Notes under the pieces: generated by a model
The model's database searches: none
The model's input: the letters and a program-made list of their open reading frames with translations, nothing else
What the model was told of the DNA's origin: nothing
Program-made: the position numbers and the translations under genes
Origin: Tyto alba
Taxonomy: Eukaryota > Chordata > Aves > Strigiformes > Tytonidae
Reading direction: 5' to 3'
Assembly (NCBI RefSeq): GCF_018691265.1
Contig: NW_024881313.1
Location: forward strand, 32,853,518-32,917,517
Length of the DNA: 64,000 nt
Shown here: piece after piece, positions 61,401 to 64,000 of the stretch
How positions within the stretch are numbered: position 1 is the first letter of the stretch
How the letters are laid out: each line of letters starts with the position of its first letter

Positions 61401-63278
61401 ATCACCTGTAACTATCTCAGTCAAGTAGTAGGATGATTTTTGTCAGAATGTAATACATTGGCTATTAATTAAAAGATGAAAGTTGTTTTGCAACACTTGA
61501 GATGTCCCTGTGCTTGAAGAAGCAAGGAGCATTTTTGTTTATTCTTCTATGTCTTACCAAGCTGCAGTTAATAGTTTAATCAGCAGTCATTTGAAGGTTT
61601 CTTGGTTGTTATTTTACAGGTGTTGAAACAGGCACACCTGAAATGTTCAAAGTTGTAAAAAATTTGGGTTTTCCGCTCCAGGGAAAACATCAGTGGTAAT
61701 TAAGAACAAGTCATCAGCTGATGAATTTGTTGCCATAAACTGTGATACCCAATATCAGCTTGCAAAGCCTGCCCCATGATTGTAGAAGAGAAGAGTCACG
61801 TGATAGTAAAACTTAATGTGTTGCAGAAATCAGTGGACAAAATAATGTGTTTTCTTATTCTTTCTTTTCTCTTTTTAGGGAAAATATTTTTACATTACAC
61901 CTGGAATTTGTCCCAGTCTTTCCACCATGAAAGCTATTGTGGAATGTGCAGGAGGAAAAGTATTATCTAAACAACCATCTTTTCGGAAACTCATGGAGCA
62001 TAAGCAGAATAAAGTGAGTAGAGTGCTGCTTTCTAAAATTTACTGGTAATATCTTACTGTGTTATTCTGAGTTTACGATTAGTTTCTTTTGTTTAGAGTT
62101 TGCCAGAGATAATCTTGATTTCCTGTGAAAATGACCTTCATTTATGTCGAGAATATTTCGCAAGAGGCATAGGTATGTATAAGATATCAATGTAATTTGA
62201 ACAGTATAGCTGTTATTTTGATTTTTTTAAAAGAAATTATTATTATTTTACAAGTACAGACATCTTTTGAAGCTTTCAGATAATAACAGAGGAATACATG
62301 GTCCATCCTGCAAACCATGGAAAAATCTGACCCAGCTGTTAGCTGTATTTCTAATAGAGGTGTCAGGTCCCACACCTACAGAGCCAGGTCACCATAATTC
62401 TCTGGAAGGGTAGGCTTGAATTTGGGGCTTCAGTCCTGTGTGAGGCAAGATTACTGTCTCAGTATTCAAGTTAGTTAAAAGATTTTGGGTTTTTCACCTT
62501 GGCTGTTTTTACTTCAGCATAGAACCCCAAGACATGCTGTATTTATTAACAAAGACGTGCATGGAGAAGTCTAGTATTTACAGTGTGGAGTGTGTGATGG
62601 ATAACAGTAGGGCCCTGGTAGCAGTGGGGCCATACTCCCTCATGCCTTTGTGTGAAGAGCAGAAAGGTACAGAACAGCCCCTCCTGATGCTCATGCAGAA
62701 AGAGAATGGCTTCCTAGGATGTAAACTGTAGGTGTGTTTTCGGTATTTCCAGATGTCCACAATGCTGAGTTTGTCCTGACTGGAGTACTTACTCAAACAC
62801 TGGATTATGAATCATATCCTTTTTGTGTAAAGGCTGTCTGTGGCTTAGGAAAATACTGTTTGCTAAAAGTTTTTCTTAATTGGGAACTAATTATTCATAA
62901 TTTTTTAGGATATGTAACGTTTACTTGATAGGAGGGTAGTTTAACACCCAGAAGCCTACCTTAAATTCAAAGTGGAATTACTTTTGGATAGGAGCTACTT
63001 CAGTGGAGGTGGGAGTCAGGTTTGTCAAAAAGTAATAGTAGTAGAATATTAAGCAACAGGAAAAAAACTTGTCACTGAGTTATATATTTATCATGAGTTA
63101 CTTGCAAATGAGGAAAATAGCTTTTTACTGAAGAAGATTATAAATGCTGTTTGATAAGTGCTGTGGAAGGTCCAGTAAAAGTTCTGTGTCTTTATGCATG
63201 TTTTTTATGTAAGTTCTGTTTTGCAGTCATTTCTTAAAGTTGTTCTTTCTTAACAAACATACATATAAATTTACTTGA
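28402..63278 (+). CDS. PAXIP1: PAX-interacting protein 1 (PTIP), full coding span (21 exons)
   Basis: This is a nuclear adaptor with six BRCT domains. Family knowledge: it belongs to the KMT2C/KMT2D (MLL3/4) H3K4 methyltransferase complexes with PA1, and separately binds ATM-phosphorylated 53BP1 and gamma-H2AX in the DNA-damage response. The joined CDS is 3210 nt, 1069 aa, the same length as human. Layout: BRCT1-2 at about 8-183 (W77, W167), an acidic Glu tract near 191-203, a Ser/Pro-rich linker, a Gln-rich region at about 385-595, BRCT3-4 at about 602-790 (W677, W772), and BRCT5-6 at about 855-1065. R910 and W929, the phosphopeptide-binding residues reported for human PTIP, fall at the same numbers here. 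ATG 28402 has a strong context (ACCATGG) and aligns with the human start. Every exon junction is in phase. Introns 3 and 20 have U12-type signals. Confidence 0.97.
28489..33747 (+). other. PAXIP1: PAXIP1 intron 1
   Basis: The first 700 bp belong to the CpG island. A GC-richer block at 29970-30480 holds a 166-codon open frame without recognisable domains. A-rich and T-rich homopolymers occur at 29688-29702 and 32850-32868. An imperfect direct repeat (AGCAGGTTTTGAGGGATG and AGCAGGTTTTGGAGGATG) lies near 32382-32432. No further exon is supported. Confidence 0.7.
33748..33882 (+). CDS. PAXIP1: PAXIP1 coding exon 2
   Basis: Residues 30-74, the core of BRCT1, from [10 protein letters not shown] to DLPVVK. 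Acceptor TTTAG and donor GTGAAT are both in phase 0. The sequence is nearly identical to human across the whole exon. Confidence 0.97.
33883..35805 (+). other. PAXIP1: PAXIP1 intron 2
   Basis: AT-rich intron with a 23-nt T run at 34366-34388. I see no exon or recognisable repeat. Confidence 0.75.
35806..35849 (+). CDS. PAXIP1: PAXIP1 coding exon 3 (44 nt)
   Basis: Residues 75-88 plus two bases of codon 89, including the BRCT1 tryptophan W77 in PSWVILSV. It ends in CC before GTATCCTTT, a perfect U12-type 5' splice site. Confidence 0.95.
35850..40643 (+). other. PAXIP1: PAXIP1 intron 3, U12-type GT-AG intron
   Basis: The 5' end reads GTATCCTTT, a perfect match to the minor-spliceosome donor consensus. 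Near the 3' end, TCCTTGAC at 40623-40630 matches the U12 branch-site consensus, with the branch adenosine at 40629, 14 nt before the AG end. The intron lies between the second and third bases of codon 89 (phase 2). Its interior shows no exon. Confidence 0.88.
40644..40707 (+). CDS. PAXIP1: PAXIP1 coding exon 4 (64 nt)
   Basis: It completes proline 89 and encodes [10 protein letters not shown] to ACLSQ (to residue 110), the BRCT1-BRCT2 linker. It is entered through a U12-type acceptor and leaves by an ordinary GTAAGA donor. Confidence 0.96.
41678..41791 (+). CDS. PAXIP1: PAXIP1 coding exon 5
   Basis: Residues 111-148, the first half of BRCT2, with the characteristic TFYGGNCQ glycine pair and CTHLIVPEP strand. 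The phase 0 donor is GTAAGG. Confidence 0.97.
42372..43230 (-). mobile_element. CR1 LINE fragment, minus orientation
   Basis: Read on the minus strand this is the end of an avian CR1: a degenerate reverse-transcriptase C-terminal part at 42970-43230 (the remnant of the family motif ADDTKL near 43200 and the segment coding for the cysteine/histidine-rich region), then the typical 3' portion, ending at 42372-42400 with the reverse of GATATTCTATGATG. The frames are broken by stops, so the copy is dead. It is 5'-truncated, as most CR1 copies are. Confidence 0.85.
43213..43248. repeat. Perfect 15-bp hairpin at the CR1 edge
   Basis: CATTTGACTTCCTAC and its exact reverse complement GTAGGAAGTCAAATG are separated by TCCCAT. 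The structure overlaps the 5' (truncated) border of the CR1 fragment in intron 5. Confidence 0.95.
45648..46292 (+). CDS. PAXIP1: PAXIP1 coding exon 6
   Basis: Residues 149-363. It finishes BRCT2 (TPDWVLDSI with W167), then runs into a tract of about 13 consecutive glutamates, a Ser/Glu-rich linker with several SP and SQ-type sites, and the conserved [28 protein letters not shown] and [11 protein letters not shown] blocks. Both ends are phase 0. Confidence 0.97.
46293..49133 (+). other. PAXIP1: PAXIP1 intron 6
   Basis: AT-rich intron. A 105-codon open frame at 47426-47743 has no recognisable domain and no splice support. Nothing else is seen. Confidence 0.7.
49134..49845 (+). CDS. PAXIP1: PAXIP1 coding exon 7, glutamine-rich
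   Basis: Residues 364-600 plus one base. After [15 protein letters not shown], the exon is dominated by glutamine with interspersed His, Leu and Phe, encoded by mixed CAG and CAA codons. It ends at FGHDPAAE before a GTTAGT donor. Repeat lengths differ from mammals, as expected for a low-complexity region. It separates BRCT1-2 from BRCT3. Confidence 0.96.
50638..50732 (+). CDS. PAXIP1: PAXIP1 coding exon 8
   Basis: Residues 601-632, the start of BRCT3: [16 protein letters not shown] through LLATWKR. The acceptor ATTCCAG and donor GTAAGA give phases 1 and 0. Confidence 0.97.
51420..51444 (+). repeat. (TTTG)n microsatellite
   Basis: About six tandem TTTG units lie in PAXIP1 intron 8. Confidence 0.85.
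51713..51808 (+). CDS. PAXIP1: PAXIP1 coding exon 9
   Basis: Residues 633-664 of BRCT3, with [11 protein letters not shown] and the CTHLLCES strand. Phase 0 at both ends. Confidence 0.97.
52143..52280 (+). CDS. PAXIP1: PAXIP1 coding exon 10
   Basis: Residues 665-710: the end of BRCT3 with the W677 signature (TAHWLNSIL), a lysine run, and the conserved linker [18 protein letters not shown] longer open frame overlaps it in another phase; the splice-consistent frame given here matches the family. Confidence 0.97.
53605..53726 (+). CDS. PAXIP1: PAXIP1 coding exon 11
   Basis: Residues 711-750 plus two bases of codon 751: the first half of BRCT4 ([31 protein letters not shown]). Donor GTAAGT. Confidence 0.97.
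54287..54471 (+). CDS. PAXIP1: PAXIP1 coding exon 12
   Basis: Residues 751-812 plus one base: BRCT4 second half, with [17 protein letters not shown] (W772) and the region after it through LVLNLL. The acceptor context (AACAACAAG) has a weak adjacent pyrimidine tract, though T runs lie just upstream. Confidence 0.96.
54602..54645 (+). CDS. PAXIP1: PAXIP1 coding exon 13 (44 nt)
   Basis: Residues 813-827, [15 protein letters not shown]. Short exon, with acceptor TTTCCTAG and donor GTATGT. Confidence 0.96.
54646..57202 (+). other. PAXIP1: PAXIP1 intron 13
   Basis: AT-rich intron separating the short exons 13 and 14. Sequence near 56170-56220 faintly resembles the edge of a CR1 element but is too short to call. 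No exon seen. Confidence 0.65.
57203..57270 (+). CDS. PAXIP1: PAXIP1 coding exon 14
   Basis: Residues 828-849 plus two bases of R850. It encodes the basic linker between BRCT4 and BRCT5 ([11 protein letters not shown] then QPSSKRAR), a likely nuclear-localisation element by its basic content. Donor GTAAGA. Confidence 0.95.
57665..57767 (+). CDS. PAXIP1: PAXIP1 coding exon 15
   Basis: Residues 850-884: the linker [17 protein letters not shown] followed by the first strand of BRCT5 ([16 protein letters not shown]). Donor GTGACT. Confidence 0.97.
58667..58835 (+). CDS. PAXIP1: PAXIP1 coding exon 16, phosphopeptide-binding BRCT5
   Basis: Residues 885-940 plus one base of codon 941. It encodes the heart of BRCT5: [23 protein letters not shown] with R910, and [10 protein letters not shown] with W929. 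These two residues are known to contact the phosphoserine peptide partner in human PTIP. The normal donor GTAAGT joins to exon 17 at 60596; see also the possible alternative terminal exon at 59519. Confidence 0.97.
59519..59735 (+). other. PAXIP1: Possible alternative 3' terminal exon of PAXIP1
   Basis: A TTTTCTGTTGACAG acceptor is followed by a frame that is in phase with exon 16. It would add Ala then 24 codons, ending [10 protein letters not shown], to a TGA at 59593-59595, and an AATAAA follows at 59707-59712. Used as a last exon, it would give a protein of about 965 aa without the end of BRCT5 and without BRCT6. A frame of this length can stay open by chance, so this is a hypothesis. Confidence 0.35.
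60596..60696 (+). CDS. PAXIP1: PAXIP1 coding exon 17
   Basis: Residues 941-974: [16 protein letters not shown] through [16 protein letters not shown], the end of BRCT5 and the inter-BRCT linker. Donor GTATGC. Confidence 0.97.
61879..62013 (+). CDS. PAXIP1: PAXIP1 coding exon 18
   Basis: Residues 975-1019, the first half of BRCT6 ([33 protein letters not shown]). Phase 0 at both ends, with the GTGAGT donor directly after HKQNK. Confidence 0.97.
62097..62172 (+). CDS. PAXIP1: PAXIP1 coding exon 19
   Basis: Residues 1020-1044 plus one base: [25 protein letters not shown] of BRCT6, which lacks the usual BRCT tryptophan. Intron 18 before it is only 83 nt. Confidence 0.96.
62753..62813 (+). CDS. 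PAXIP1: PAXIP1 coding exon 20
   Basis: Residues 1045-1064 plus two bases of S1065: [20 protein letters not shown]. The exon must end at TC 62813, because the family C-terminus continues SYKF and the next bases ATATCCTTT form a perfect U12 AT-AC donor. Reading straight on would give an unrelated 38-codon tail. Confidence 0.93.
62814..63262 (+). other. PAXIP1: PAXIP1 intron 20, U12-type AT-AC intron
   Basis: The intron begins ATATCCTTT, the exact minor-spliceosome AT-AC donor consensus, and ends AC at 63261-63262. TTTCTTAAC at 63246-63254 matches the U12 branch consensus at eight of nine bases, with its adenosines 9-10 nt before the end. Joining here restores SYKF and a stop, matching the family C-terminus. 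Confidence 0.87.
63263..63278 (+). CDS. PAXIP1: PAXIP1 coding part of exon 21 (last 5 residues)
   Basis: Sixteen coding bases complete S1065 and add Y, K, F, T before TGA (63276-63278), matching the mammalian ending SYKFN. The exon follows an AC-ending intron with a TTTCTTAAC branch site, so GT-AG gene finders would probably miss it. Confidence 0.88.
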
Positions 63279-63745
63279 TGGATAGTAAAATGCCTTACTG
63301 CTTCGGAATCCTTGGAGCATTAAATCTAGCTGTTCAGCCATTGTACAAAGCAACTAAAACTTCCTGTGGATGCTGTTTTCCAGCTGTTTTCCTAGGGATG
63401 ATGAGCAGTTTAAAGCAGGAAAGCAAAAATAAACTGCATCTTTTTTAGGATGTGTAATTTTATTATGCTGAAACATAATTTACTATGTTTTGTATTATAC
63501 TACTGTTTTAAAAGAGCCCACTTTAGGTATCACAATTAGCCCATTTTTAAACATTTTAACGTAAAAGATGATACTTCAGCCAAAACTGTAATTTGGATGT
63601 AAAAATAAAAGGGCTTACTATCTATTAAATTATGGATGTTGAAGATGAAAATGTTTTGTACTTTATTTTTATTTCTTATACTCTATTTTCTTTTATATTG
63701 ATATTTTGCCCACATTTTAAATAAATGTACTTTTAAATGTTTTAC
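63279..63745 (+). terminator. PAXIP1: PAXIP1 3' UTR and poly(A) signals
   Basis: AT-rich sequence after the stop holds AATAAA at 63428-63433, 63604-63609 and 63720-63725. The last is followed by T-rich and GT-rich sequence (TTTTAGTGGTGGTTT), which resembles a downstream cleavage element, so it is my preferred main site. Confidence 0.6.
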
Positions 63746-64000
63746 TCTATATTTTAGTGGTGGTTTATTTTTTTGAATACTGTGCAAAAATGGCACTCTG
63801 GTAAGAGTAAATTACTCAAATCTTTTTCCAAGCAATGTAAAATTATTTTAAGCTTATTTTACCAGGTATGTTTTAATATATGAAATCCCAGTGCTTTGAA
63901 GGGAAATCATTGTAAATGTATATATGTGTTTTTACTGAAACAAGCAGCTTGAAGGAAGGAGAAACTATAACCCTACATATTACTCTGTTGTAATAACTTC
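63746..64000. other. Sequence downstream of PAXIP1
   Basis: AT-rich sequence past the preferred poly(A) site, with no feature recognised. Confidence 0.5.

Larger units (their letters stand above)
57271..62752 (+). other. PAXIP1: PAXIP1 introns 14 to 19
   Basis: Introns are 57271-57664, 57768-58666, 58836-60595, 60697-61878, 62014-62096 and 62173-62752, with exons 15-19 between. All are GT-AG. Intron 16 contains the possible alternative last exon. T runs occur near 60058-60067 and 60999-61012. Confidence 0.75.

Noticed and set aside
62734..62928. Simple extension of PAXIP1 exon 20 to the stop at 62928 as the normal C-terminus
   Set aside because: The U12 AT-AC signals and the exact recovery of SYKF plus stop downstream explain the known C-terminus better; kept only as a retained-intron possibility.

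Overview
The window is vertebrate nuclear DNA, most likely from a bird and plausibly a galliform such as chicken. The evidence is: split genes with GT-AG introns, two CpG islands in an otherwise AT-rich background, two CR1 LINE remnants of the avian type (one ending in the ATTCTRTG-like CR1 3' tail), and two proteins that match known vertebrate families end to end. The species call is inference; the gene calls are strong. There are no bacterial or phage features and no CRISPR arrays.

Two protein-coding genes are arranged head to head. On the minus strand, HTR5A (serotonin receptor 5A) occupies 5261-7250 in two coding exons (246 + 110 residues, 356 aa). On the plus strand, PAXIP1 (PTIP, a six-BRCT-domain DNA-damage and histone-methylation adaptor) runs from 28402 to 63278. 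I reconstructed all 21 coding exons; the joined reading frame is 3210 nt, giving 1069 aa. The same divergent HTR5A/PAXIP1 neighbourhood is known on human 7q36, so this is conserved synteny and supports HTR5A rather than HTR5B.

Region by region: 1-5260 is DNA downstream of HTR5A; 5261-7250 is HTR5A; about 6780-7965 is its CpG island, which also holds a GT repeat and a 17-unit heptamer minisatellite. The stretch 8000-27600 is intergenic: a plus-strand CR1 remnant (about 9806-10400), a 275-bp (CTCCT)n tract (13931-14205), AT- and CA-rich microsatellites, and long unique AT-rich sequence without convincing exons. The PAXIP1 CpG island and promoter lie at about 27650-29200. PAXIP1 exons and introns follow, with a minus-strand CR1 in intron 5 (about 42372-43230), a glutamine-rich exon 7, and the 3' UTR near 63279-63745.

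No new multi-gene system is present. The most interesting observations concern PAXIP1 RNA processing. Intron 3 carries perfect U12-type (minor spliceosome) signals. Intron 20 is an AT-AC U12 intron that precedes a last coding piece of only five residues. An unannotated-looking, phase-compatible alternative terminal exon with its own poly(A) signal lies in intron 16; if used, it would remove the second half of the C-terminal tandem BRCT module. Other notable items are a perfect 15-bp hairpin at the edge of the intron 5 CR1, a CACCC-rich heptamer minisatellite upstream of HTR5A, and G-quadruplex-type G runs next to both start codons.
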